From contig CM020619.1 in the NCBI GenBank assembly GCA_009829735.1, forward strand, positions 11,336,375-11,400,374: 64,000 bases of DNA. The letters run 5' to 3'. This DNA is from Pyropia yezoensis (taxonomy: Eukaryota > Rhodophyta > Bangiophyceae > Bangiales > Bangiaceae). The notes beneath the pieces are model-generated. The model searched no databases. It was not told the origin of the DNA and saw only the letters and a list, made by a program, of their open reading frames with translations. The translations under genes were made by a program, and so were the position numbers. Positions 10,039 to 19,345 of the stretch are shown piece by piece. Numbering within the stretch: the stretch's first letter is position 1; the number at the start of each line of letters is the position of its first letter.

Positions 10039-13000
10039 GAGGAAGGATGACCGGGGGGCGCTGGGGTCACCCAAGCAAGCCACCCCGGAGTACCGCGGGG
10101 AAAGCCCCACGGAGAGCGCGGTTGAGCCGACGCCGCATCAACCCCCGGGTACACCTTCCGGCCCCGACGACACGGCGTCAGGGGATTGATGACCAACCTC
10201 CGAGGTTGGGAGGAGAGGACGGGAAGCCCCTTCACGTTGAACCAGACAAGGGCCCTGTTCAGGATGCCCGAGCTACACCGGATATCGGTGTAGGACATGT
10301 GTTGTTTACCTTGGAGAACTTCAAGGTATCAGCCACACTGGGGGTTGACCCCCAGTCGACACGATCGTACTACCCTGTACTGGACACAGGGGCTGGACCC
10401 AACCTTATCCGGAAGGATACCCTCCCGGACAAGTGGCTTCCACGAGTCAGAGTGACTCGGGGACCCACCATCAAGGACGCGAACGGTCGACTCATTCGTA
10501 CGACCGCAGCGATGTCGCTGCAGGTTACCATCGGGGATCTCGCCACGGAAGTTGACTTCCTGGTATGAAAAACGCTATCGGTGCCCTGCATACTGGGGTG
10601 CACCTTCATCAACGTTCACGTTGATGCAATCCGGCCAGGCCGGAGGACCGTCGAGCTTCAAGAAGCCGACGGGACGAAGCGAGGACACACAGCTATCGTC
10701 AGGGACCTGACGCTACAAGGAAGCCACGTTAACGTGGCTGAGGTGTACGCAAGCGTCGAGCCGAAGACACTTCGGTTGGCCAAGCGAACTCGCTTTGAGC
10801 CGTTGTCAGAGACAGTCCTCCCGGTTAACTGCGACCTCGCAGGCATCTGCAGAGTCCAGTCCAACCTACGGACGTACAAGCGCCATGGGTTGACCATGGC
10901 CAACGGTCTCGTAGACCTCCCAGCAGGAGGGTCGTCCCTCCTAGTGATGGCGAACTACCGCCGTAAGGCAGTCACCCTCCCGAAGGGAACTATCCTCGGG
11001 ATTGCCGAACTCTACGAAGGAGATGTCCTTACCCCTGATAAGGAAGGTCAAGTGGAACCACTTGAAGTACTGGCGGTCGCCGAGACCACCGAGCGACAGC
11101 AACCCGATGACGGGAAGCCTAACCCATCGGCGGCTCCGGCGGACCTGCCGCCAAAGGACCAAGAGGCCTTGAAGGCACTGGCCGAGGCTGACCTCGACCA
11201 CCTTCCCCCTTCGGTAGCCGAAGGGGTACGACGGATGCTAAGAAAGCATGACGTTATGTGGACAGGCGGGGCCTTGGGGACCATTGGGGCAACCCAACAT
11301 CGTATAGACCTGGTACCAGGCGCACGACCCGCCCGCTCACAACCGCACCGAGCGGGACCTATGCAACGAGAGATCGTTGATGGAGAAGTGAAGAGGATGA
11401 GTGAAGCTAAGGTGATCCGACCTTCGATGTCGGAATGGGGTGCCTCAGTCGTTATTGTGCCGAAGAAGGATCAAACCCCTCGGTTTTGCATCGATTATCG
11501 ACGCCTCAACTTGGTTACCAAGAAGGACTCATACCCTTTACCAAGGATGGATGAATGCATCGACTCCCTGGGGGAGGCTACGGTGTTTACCACCATCGAC
11601 TGCAATGCCGGATACTGGCAGATCCCGGTGGCGGACGAGGATATCCCCAAGACGGCATTCGTCTGTCACAGTGGAGTGTACGAGTTCCTAAGGATGCCCT
11701 TCGGATTGTCCAACGCCCCCGCTACATTCCAGCGGGCTATCGACATTATACTGTCGGGGGTGAAGTGGCGTAACTGCCTAGTGTACCTCGATGACGTCAT
11801 CGTCTTCTCGCGCAACATGGATGATCATGTGCAACATGTTGACGAGGTACTCACCCTCTTGAGGAACGCCGGGGTAACCCTGCGTCTGAAGAAGTGCGCC
11901 TTCTTCCAACAGACGGTCGAGTATCTGGGCCACCAGATAACCCCTGGTAAACTAGGGGTACTCGAAGCCAATACCCGGGCACTCCGGGATGCCCGGTTCC
12001 CTAACACCCAGACGCAGCTCAAGAGCTTCCTGGGAATGTGCAATGTATACCGACGGTTCGTCAAGGACTTCGCTCGGATAGCTAAACCGTTAACGGTTCT
12101 TACGAGCAGTACCTTACCCAAGGTACTCCAACCCCCTTCACCTAGCGAAGAGGAGGCATTCGAGTCGCTGAAGCGAGCCCTACTAGCCCCACCCGTCCTT
12201 GCGTTACCGCATAGACGGGGTACCTTCGTCATCGATGTCGATGCGTGTGATACACAAGTGGGATGCACCCTGTTACAGGGAGAGACGTTGATCGGTACCG
12301 ATAACGTTATCCCGGACCTACGTCCGGTAGGGTACTTCAGCCGGACACTCAACCCGGCTGAGCGGAACTATAGTGCCACCGAGCGTGAATGCCTCGGAGT
12401 TATATGGGCAGTGCAACTGCTCCGTCCATACCTGGAGGGCTCCAGGTTCATCGTGAGGTCCGACCACGAACCCCTACGATGGCTCCTCAACCTTGGTGAC
12501 AAGGATTCCGATAGCCATGGGAGGCTAGCCCGATGGAGGCTGAAGATGGCCGAGCACGACTACCGCACGGTGTATAAGGCTGGGTCAACCCACCACCTCG
12601 GAGACGCGTTGTCTCGACTCGACACCCCGAGCGGGGATACCCGCCCGGTGGACGAGGACATCCCGGTAGTACCGGTGTGCATGGTGGGTAATGCTACCCA
12701 GGGTATGGCTGACCATACCATGGCACACCTTGCGTGCCCATTGACCCTCGCGGACTTCCGCGAGGCACAGGCCAACGACGATGACTGTAGACGTCATCGT
12801 GCTAACCTCCTGGCCGGTACGGCCGGCATCTTCTCCGAGAACGAAGACGGACTCATATACCGGCGGGCACCCGCCGATGGACGACATCAAGTCGTGGTTC
12901 CCGTGTCCTTACGGCAAGCCGTCATGGAACGAGAACATGAGAACCCTACAGCCGGACACCCGGGGGGTTCACGTATGTTCGCAGCAATGCGAAGGTTCTT

Positions 13001-14213
13001 CTACTGGCCAGCAATGGCCGTCGACGTGGTCGACCACGTAAGGGGATGCCACCCCTGTGCGCGTAACCGCATGAGTCTACATAGGCAGGCGTCTGCCATG
13101 AAGCTATTCCCACCCGATGGGCCCAACGAGCAAGTCGCTATCGACATACTCGGGCCACTTCCGGTAACGGAAGAAGGGAACAGGTACATCCTGGTCATGT
13201 CTGACCGATTCACCAAGCTGTCACGAGCGGCAGCCATCCCGAATGATACGGCATACACGATTATGAACGCAGTGGTTGACCACTGGATCAGTGCATACGG
13301 AGTCATGAAGCAACTCCTCTCCGATAACGGAGCAAACCTTACGTCGGCATTCTGCACTAAGGTCCTGGGCATGTTCGGTATCGAACCACGTCGGGCATCC
13401 GACTACCACCCGCAGTCCAACGGGCAGGTGGAGCGGCTCAATTGCACCATCGTAAAGATGCTACAGTGCTACGTGGCCGAGCACACGAACACTTGGGACA
13501 GGCTTCTGTCCGTACTCACCCTGGCATACAATGCCAGGCCACATCGGAGCACAAACATTGCTCCGCTGGAGTGGGTCATGCCACTAGGCGTCGGTAACCT
13601 GACGCTGCCACCCGGCAGGTGCACTCGGTATGATACACCGAAGGGCCGACCCGCCGAACGCATCCACCTAGCTTGGTTGGCCAAGCTATCGTGGATGATT
13701 CCTAAGCTCAAGGGTGCCCTGGACAGAACACAACTTCGGTATAAGAAGAACTTCGACGCCCGACTACGGGTGCGCAACGCAACCCTGGTAACAGGTGACT
13801 GGGTCTATATCAGACACCAGAAGTTCCGAGGGAACAAGCTTATGCAACCGGTCAAGGGACCGTACCAGATCCTCCACAGAGATGACCACTCTGTTATCTT
13901 ACACTCCGATACGGAGATCCAACGCATCAGTATGAATGATGTCACACCTGCTCCGAAGCCGGAACAGCCTCAGCCGGTACCGGCTGGGTTGCTACATGAA
14001 GCTCTTACAACCCACCGGTCGGATGACCCGGTGGGACCGGATGGGATTCCATACCAAGTAGAGAGCGTGGTCGGACACACCGACCCGGACCTACCAGGAC
14101 CCTGGTACGTCAAGGTTATGTGGGTCGGATACGACTCACCCACCTGGGAACAGGCGGCGAATATACCCCGCCAACTACTCATGCCTTACATGAGGCGACG
14201 ACGCCTACTGTAA
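10032..14213 (+). CDS. pol: E1 Pol polyprotein (PR-RT-RNaseH-IN-chromodomain), one in-frame TGA
   Basis: Pol lies in the -1 frame relative to gag and has its own ATG at 10047. The protease has the DTGA motif (DTG at 10383-10391). Reverse transcriptase covers roughly 11400-11900, with FCIDYRRLN, a TIDCNAGYWQ core and YLDD at 11784-11795. RNase H follows near 12220-12520 (DVDACD, TERECLG, RSDHEPL). The integrase has a GHPG/CHPC zinc region near 12950-13060 and a D,D,E core (VAIDILG near 13136, SDNGAN near 13318, GQVERLN near 13425). A chromodomain (YQVESVVGH, YVKVMWVGYD, TWEQAANI) covers about 14046-14190 and would target insertion to marked chromatin. The only break is TGA at 10566-10568, between protease and RT, inside a cluster of five substitutions relative to E2. 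Everything after it is open. Confidence 0.9.
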
Positions 14214-14216
14214 CAA

Positions 14217-14245
14217 CCCAACCGACACCGACTTCGGCTGTTGGG
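14217..14245 (+). terminator. Hairpin just after the pol stop
   Basis: CCCAAC (14217-14222) pairs with GTTGGG (14240-14245) around an inner CCGA/TCGG stem. It starts three bases after the pol stop codon and is conserved in E2. A role in 3'-end formation is only a guess. Confidence 0.35.
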
Positions 14246-14291
14246 GGGTGAGGCTTATACCTACTAAGTAGGGTGTGACATGGTTACGGCA

Positions 14292-14381
14292 GACTTAGGT
14301 TTCTAAGTCAAATCAGACTTAGGTTTCTAAGTCGAACCAAGCTTAGGTAACTAAGTAGAGCTAAGCTTAGGTAACTAAGTA
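14292..14381. repeat. Four 24-bp units, each an 18-bp palindrome (E1)
   Basis: Starts are at 14292, 14316, 14340 and 14364, exactly 24 bases apart. The first two units are GACTTAGGTTTCTAAGTC, a perfect 7-bp inverted repeat with a 4-base loop. The last two are AGCTTAGGTAACTAAGTA. The array lies between the convergent 3' ends of pol and the antisense ORF. The same array at the same place in E2 starts at 37412. Confidence 0.9.
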
Positions 14382-14458
14382 AAAACCTGAACCTTAATAA
14401 GTTAACTTAAAGGTAAAGGCTAACTCCGATAATATCGAAGTAACTAGGGAGCTTACAC

Positions 14459-14512
14459 GGGAGGATGACCTCCCCAAGCCAAGACACAAAGTGAGGGAGG
14501 ATAACCTCCCCA
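14459..14512. repeat. Pair of GGGAGG/CCTCCC hairpins
   Basis: Two near-identical inverted repeats, GGGAGGATGACCTCCC and GGGAGGATAACCTCCC, lie about 35 bases apart in the interval between pol and the antisense ORF. They are conserved in E2. Confidence 0.6.
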
Positions 14513-14773
14513 AGCATGAACCAACCGGAAGAAGTTGGGCGGGAGGCAAGGCACCACTGAGCCAGAAGGGGTACTCCCCAGGGCAGCGAACAGAGGCAAG
14601 CAATGCCCCCAGCGGGGGATGAGTTTATACTCACTACTACCCGGCTACCATAAGGGTTGCCGGGGCCCTCTCCCTCACGAACAAATAGCACTCCTCAGTG
14701 GGTAGACCCACTGCCCGAGGGAGGCCACTCACGCGTAAGCGCGTATACCTCCGTGCTCCACCGGTCGGCAATG

Positions 14774-17143
14774 TCACGACGGTCGACCACCCGAGTTACC
14801 TCGGTGCATAGCTGGACGAGGGTGCTGCGGCCAGCCTCCACGTCCTCCAGAGCTTTCTGGAGGCGGTCCAGCACGCCACCAAAAGCAACGCGCTGACCCA
14901 ACCAGCGCAGCACCTGGGGGGATATCCCCCCAGCTAACAGAGAGACCCCCACGCATTGCGCGGGTAACAAGGGCGTCAACGCCTTCATACCAGAGACGGG
15001 GACCCCCGTCATGTAGGACAGGGGCGGGAGGTGACACTGGCGCAGCCAGAGGAGCCACAGGAGCCGACACGGCTACCACCGGAGCCGGTGGCACCTGATA
15101 CGAGGCCCGGTAGGACCCTACCGAAGGGGCTCCACCGTAACCACGGCGGTACTCCGCCCGACGACGGGACACCTCACGCTCCCCACCCACAGAGCCCCAC
15201 TCTCGGGGACGACGGCCAACCGCCGCCGGCATCGGGTTACCGAACCACGGAGCAAGGACCTGAAGAGGGTCATGGATAACCATGGGAATACCCAGGTCAG
15301 GAACGGCCTCGGTGGACGCCCACCCATGGCAACTAGGCTCACCCGGCTGAGTACGCCTGACACGCAACGAGTGACGAGGCAAGGGGGAAGCCCCAGCCTG
15401 CGGGTCCCGGTACGGGGGAAGGGCCAACACCCCAGCCCAGTTCACGGCATCGTGAACAGCCAGCAGGGCTTCGAACTCCCGGGCCAACCCGGTCTTGGCA
15501 GCTATCAGATCCACGACCAACTGCGCGATGTGCCGACGGACACCCGTCGGAAGATGAAACAGACGACCCTGCCGGCGGACGGACAGCAAGAAGGATGAAG
15601 CCTGCCCGAGGGTAACCTCAAGGGTGAAGGTACCCTGCAACGGGTGGACCGGTCGCGAGGCCAACACACTCCCGAAGTAGCGAAGACAGGAGCCGGTGTC
15701 AAACCGGAAAGCAGGGGCGGGTTCCCACCCCTCCTGCCATAGCGGCGGGCAAACGGGAGTGTATACCGGAGCACGACCGTTGCCGGTCTGCAACGCACAC
15801 GTTATATCCGTGCGGAACGCATCCGCCATGACACCATGCTTACGTCGCCAACTCGACGCCGACTTCAACCCCGCCATGGGCGGGTAGGGAGCCGTCAACG
15901 ACAGATACGGGGGTACCCCCGGGTAGTAGTCAAAGTCGGGATACCGACCGGTACGGCTTACCGTCTCCCCAAACGCAACCGGCTCCGCCGCCGCCGCAAT
16001 CCCCCGAGCACTAGCCGGGTAGTCAATCTCCCGCGGCAACGCGGGGGCAATCAAGTCGCAGACCCCGAAGTTGGGGTCGAGGTAGACCTCACCCCGTCCC
16101 ACCCGGGTGCGCCAGAGCTGCGCATGCCGGTCGTCCGGCTGACTCAGGATCCAATGGTGTTCCACCCGGACCGCGTTCGGCTGGTTGACCAGCCGCACCA
16201 ACTCCCGCTCCCAGCACGGGTCCACCTTGACGCGCCGGGAGGATTCTCCACGGGGATGCACCAGGTGGAAGTCCACCCGCATACGCCCATCGGACTCCAT
16301 CGACTCTTGCACCGTGAGGCCTCGAACCCGAGCCACCAAGTCGGACACCGACATGGCGGGTTGACCCGCCGCCACGGCGACGCCGCCACCCAACGGGGCA
16401 ACCCGGGCAGGACCAGGAAGAATCGGGGGCGCCGGGGGACGCACCACCGGCAGAGGGGCCGACGTCGGAGATGGACGAGGCCGAGGAGGAAGAAGAAGGG
16501 CGGGCGCCCGCCCGGAGTAACTCCCGGTGTCAACCGCCATGGGAGAAGGAGCGTCTTGACCGCTCGACGCCCGCGGCACCGCAGGTACGGCACCGGCGCC
16601 GGCACCACCCGTCGGCGTAGCCCCCGCCTCGGAAGGGGAAGGCACTTGGACAGCCTCCGGAGCCGGAGCCCCGGCCGTGCGGACACCCGCACCGTCTTGA
16701 CCCGCCGCACCGGGTGTCGCACCGCCACCACCACCCGCGTCAACGTCGGGACCGCCTCGAGGAGTCACCGCCCGGACACCCGGACCACCTTGACCAGCCG
16801 GAGTCGGCTGCGGGTCGCGACCTCCGCCGCAGGGCGGACCATCTTGAGGTACCTGCGGTGAGCCGGCACCGGCACCAGGCCCCATCCGGGCAGCCGGCAG
16901 AGAGGGGGTAGAAGCCGCCACGCGCGGTTGACCGCCGGGTTGACCTCCGGCCGACGGCACCGTCGTGCCGATGCACACGGACGACAGTCCTCCGGCCGAC
17001 AGACGGACGGACACCGCAGGCCCGTCGTCGTCAGACGAGCTCACCCCGTAACGCGCGGCGTCGGGACCGACAGGCGCGTCGTCCTCCATCTCCTCCCCGA
17101 TCAGGAGGTCTTCCTCCTCTTCAAGCACCTGGGGATAGGACAT
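14774..17143 (-). CDS. Antisense accessory ORF of E1, unknown function
   Basis: From the ATG at 17143 this ORF encodes 789 residues; the frame remains open up to 17668, but the region upstream looks untranslated. It matches the minus-strand ORF at the same place in E2, whose start (MSDPQV against MSYPQV) agrees. Residues 1-50 are acidic and about 55-255 are Gly/Pro/Ala-rich. About 262-643 looks folded and is highly conserved between the copies (ESMESDGRMRVDFH, RVEHHWILSQPDDRH, YPDFDYYPGV, WEPAPAFRFDTGS). I recognise no domain; it is neither env-like nor an integrase or RT copy. The end is uncertain: near 14920 the protein-like reading moves to another minus frame (LDRLQKALEDVEAGRS, stop near 14695). 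It is transcribed towards pol, so its RNA would overlap pol only by read-through. Confidence 0.6.
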   Translation of the reverse strand: MSYPQVLEEEEDLLIGEEMEDDAPVGPDAARYGVSSSDDDGPAVSVRLSAGGLSSVCIGTTVPSAGGQPGGQPRVAASTPSLPAARMGPGAGAGSPQVPQDGPPCGGGRDPQPTPAGQGGPGVRAVTPRGGPDVDAGGGGGATPGAAGQDGAGVRTAGAPAPEAVQVPSPSEAGATPTGGAGAGAVPAVPRASSGQDAPSPMAVDTGSYSGRAPALLLPPRPRPSPTSAPLPVVRPPAPPILPGPARVAPLGGGVAVAAGQPAMSVSDLVARVRGLTVQESMESDGRMRVDFHLVHPRGESSRRVKVDPCWERELVRLVNQPNAVRVEHHWILSQPDDRHAQLWRTRVGRGEVYLDPNFGVCDLIAPALPREIDYPASARGIAAAAEPVAFGETVSRTGRYPDFDYYPGVPPYLSLTAPYPPMAGLKSASSWRRKHGVMADAFRTDITCALQTGNGRAPVYTPVCPPLWQEGWEPAPAFRFDTGSCLRYFGSVLASRPVHPLQGTFTLEVTLGQASSFLLSVRRQGRLFHLPTGVRRHIAQLVVDLIAAKTGLAREFEALLAVHDAVNWAGVLALPPYRDPQAGASPLPRHSLRVRRTQPGEPSCHGWASTEAVPDLGIPMVIHDPLQVLAPWFGNPMPAAVGRRPREWGSVGGEREVSRRRAEYRRGYGGAPSVGSYRASYQVPPAPVVAVSAPVAPLAAPVSPPAPVLHDGGPRLWYEGVDALVTRAMRGGLSVSWGDIPPGAALVGSARCFWWRAGPPPESSGGRGGWPQHPRPAMHRGNSGGRPS

Positions 17144-17729
17144 GATAACGGGTGCGGAGTCCCCCGCGCCCACAAGCCGTCGACGGCCACAACCCGGTAC
17201 GGTGGGATAACCGGGACGAGCCAGGGAAGCGCGGACACCCGCGCTTATGACCACAAACGGCCACGAGAAGCGCCGCAGGCACGCGGGTCGACCCGCGCCC
17301 CACGGGGCTACGACCGCGCTCCACCCAGGCACCTGGGCGGGACGGGGCCACCCCCACACACGGGGTAAGCAAAGGGGGGTCACCCCCAACCGCCCCCACG
17401 CAACGCGGGCAGCCCCCGCCCCCCACTCAATCGTCCACATGAGAGGGGCCCCCCTACCACCAGGCACCTGGTGGCGGATCCGCTTGCACCACCCCTCGGA
17501 AAGGGGGGTCGTGAACAAAAACCCGCATCGGGAAATTAACGGTCCGGAAAACGGATCGTGTGTGTACCACACAAAGGGGGGCACCCCCCTCGGACAACCT
17601 CGAAAAGGGGTGTCTGTCGCGACGGGGCGCAAAGCCCCACCCGACTGGTAAACAGTCACGCGACCCACTTACATTCGGTAACCCGAATGCAACTCGACCC
17701 GAGGACGGGCCGAATCTAAGGGGGGGATA
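17144..17729 (-). promoter_or_regulatory. Presumed 5' region of the antisense ORF, with polypurine tract
   Basis: This stretch separates the antisense start from the 3' LTR. It is GC-rich, with inverted repeats such as GCGCGG...CCGCGC near 17235-17250. In E2 the matching place carries a TATAAG on the minus strand (E1 has CATAAG). At its right edge AAGGGGGGGA (17719-17728) directly precedes the LTR and is the candidate polypurine tract that primes plus-strand DNA. Confidence 0.45.
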
Positions 17730-18092
17730 TGTAGCAATATGGTTGTCCGTATTGTGACCCTAATATTAGGGGGGCTACTTCTAATCCTTAACTTTCAATT
17801 TGAGAGTCCGAGCTGGTCACGGTATCTATAAGTTACGTATGACCAGAGGGACTTGCATCTTGGGGTGGAGGGTAGTTAGTAGTGTCTCCGAGGGTTTATA
17901 ACGAGGGGGCCGGTGGCGAATCCACCGCCGGCCAAGGTAGAACAACAAACCCCTCCCATTTGGGCTCCCATCTTGGTCCCATGGCTTGCGCTCCAAGGAC
18001 AGCAACCTTGGCCTCCCGGTGACGTTGGTGCCGATCCCCCTTGGTGAGTGTTCCCTGAGAGTGGACGTGCGACGGATTCCTATTGTGCTACA
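17730..18092 (+). repeat. E1 3' LTR
   Basis: This LTR is 363 bp, starts TGTAGC, ends CTACA, and is followed by the CTGGT duplication. It lies in the same orientation as the SET-domain gene that begins about 300 bases downstream. Confidence 0.95.
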
Positions 18093-18391
18093 CTGGTCCG
18101 TGTTGGCAAGTCCCGGTGACGGGTGGATGTGCATTGTGCAGCAGTTTCGCGCCCTGTTGGGGTTCTGGCGTGTCATCACGCGCACAAGCAGACCGGAGGT
18201 GTCGGAGCTGTGAAGGTCACCTCGCCGGCAGCGCTGGCCTGTGCTGCCATTTTACCTCCCTGCAACTTCTAAGCCCAACCCCAAGACGTTTCTGGTGCTG
18301 AGGACGTAGGCCGCGAAGTGAGAGGTCCTCTGTCAAGAACTGCAAGGCTGCCCGGAGCATTCAAGGTGCCGGCGGTGCCTCCGCAGCTGAG

Positions 18392-19345
18392 TTGACGCCT
18401 CTGAGTAGGCGACGGCTGTTGGGCGGAGGTTGCCCGCTGTGTCTGTTGTCGCAGTCGGACCTGACCAGGCTTAAGCTGCCGTCGGCACTGGGGGCAACCT
18501 CTCGTACCAGCATGCTGTGGAAGCAGCCGCCGAAATTCCCGACGCACACCTGCGTGTCCAACAGTGTGATAAATGCACTGCTGGGGATGGACGGCATGCG
18601 GGCGGCCAGCGGCTACAAGAATCTGTACGACACGCCTGTCTACGAGTGGCCTGCAGCGGCGGTCACCTTCTTCGACCACGCTGTCGATCTCTTCCTGCTG
18701 GAAGCCGACGCTGAGGGCGACAACGTGCAAGTCGGTTCGTCAACGGTGCCTGGAGGTGGACGAGGGGTTTTTGCGCGGCGGTTGTTTGAGGCCGGCGAGA
18801 AGATCCTGCCGTTGTGGGGCACCTTAGTTTACGAGGACCTCTCTGTCACCGCCCTGTCCAAGGACGCTGCGGAGAAGCATCGAGTGTACGGGTCCGGCGT
18901 GTTGTCTACCTCTGCCACGCGCTGGCTCCAGACATCGGCGGAGGTCAAGTCGAGTCAGCGCTTTTGGTCCAAGAGGCATTGGCATCCTGGGCACACGAGT
19001 GTGGCCAGCATTGACGTCGCGACGAAGCACTGTCAGTACCATTGCTCCTGTGTCAAGGACGAAGAGTACATAGTGTGGCTCGTGCCGTCAACACGCTGCG
19101 CCGCCGGTATGGTCAACGACGGCCGACAGAACAAGACACCCGGATGCGGCGACACGGAGGCGGCGGCTGCGAAGCGGATGCCCAATGTGAAGCTGGGGCA
19201 ACGCAAGTTCCCAGTGGACTCGACGTACGACATCACCCGCGCCAATGTGGTGCACTTGGTGGTGACGAAGACCATTACTGTGGGAGAGGAGCTCTATTTG
19301 CACTACGGCGTGGGTCACACGGCCTTGCGTGTCTCGGCAGTGTAA
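18392..19345 (+). CDS. SET-domain protein (putative lysine methyltransferase)
   Basis: This intact ORF of 317 residues starts at the first ATG; a second ATG at codon 41 (18512) gives MLWKQPPKFP and may be the true start. Residues about 112-307 show a SET-domain layout. There is an N-terminal SxxPGGGRGVFARR...GEKI block (residues 116-138), a middle insert with a Cys/His cluster (HCQYHCSC, 213-220), a pseudoknot-like VNDG...PNVKL (241-267, where classical SETs have NHS/NH), and a C-terminal TITVGEELYLHYG (295-306). Known SET proteins transfer methyl groups from S-adenosylmethionine to lysines. The change of NH to ND may lower or alter activity. It is the only intact host-like gene in this part of the window, and E1 inserted just upstream. 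Confidence 0.6.
   Translation: MTPLSRRRLLGGGCPLCLLSQSDLTRLKLPSALGATSRTSMLWKQPPKFPTHTCVSNSVINALLGMDGMRAASGYKNLYDTPVYEWPAAAVTFFDHAVDLFLLEADAEGDNVQVGSSTVPGGGRGVFARRLFEAGEKILPLWGTLVYEDLSVTALSKDAAEKHRVYGSGVLSTSATRWLQTSAEVKSSQRFWSKRHWHPGHTSVASIDVATKHCQYHCSCVKDEEYIVWLVPSTRCAAGMVNDGRQNKTPGCGDTEAAAAKRMPNVKLGQRKFPVDSTYDITRANVVHLVVTKTITVGEELYLHYGVGHTALRVSAV

Larger units (their letters stand above)
7267..18092 (+). mobile_element. E1: complete Ty3/gypsy chromovirus (10.8 kb)
   Basis: The element is bounded by direct 363-bp LTRs that begin TGTAGC and end TACA, and it is flanked by the 5-bp duplication CTGGT (7262-7266 and 18093-18097). Internal order is PBS, gag (CCHC knuckle), protease, reverse transcriptase, RNase H, integrase, chromodomain, then a palindrome array, a long antisense ORF, a polypurine tract and the 3' LTR. 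The order RT-RNaseH-IN plus a C-terminal chromodomain places it among the chromoviruses (Metaviridae). The two LTRs differ at only three positions that I could find (about 0.8%), so the insertion is recent. Pol carries one in-frame TGA, so this copy is probably not autonomous unless the stop is bypassed. Confidence 0.95.

Noticed and set aside
10036..10049. Stop-restart (termination-reinitiation) as the main route to Pol
   Set aside because: The in-phase GGGAAAC heptamer and downstream stems shared by E1, E2 and E3 explain the -1 frame better. Reinitiation is kept only as an alternative.
14774..17668. Antisense ORF as an envelope gene
   Set aside because: It is on the minus strand, with no signal peptide at the conserved start, no transmembrane segment and no Cys-rich ectodomain.
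17826..18185. Minus ORFs of about 100-136 codons inside each LTR (also 7363, 23562, 40870)
   Set aside because: They recur only because the LTR recurs. There is no protein character, and they run against the element's transcription.
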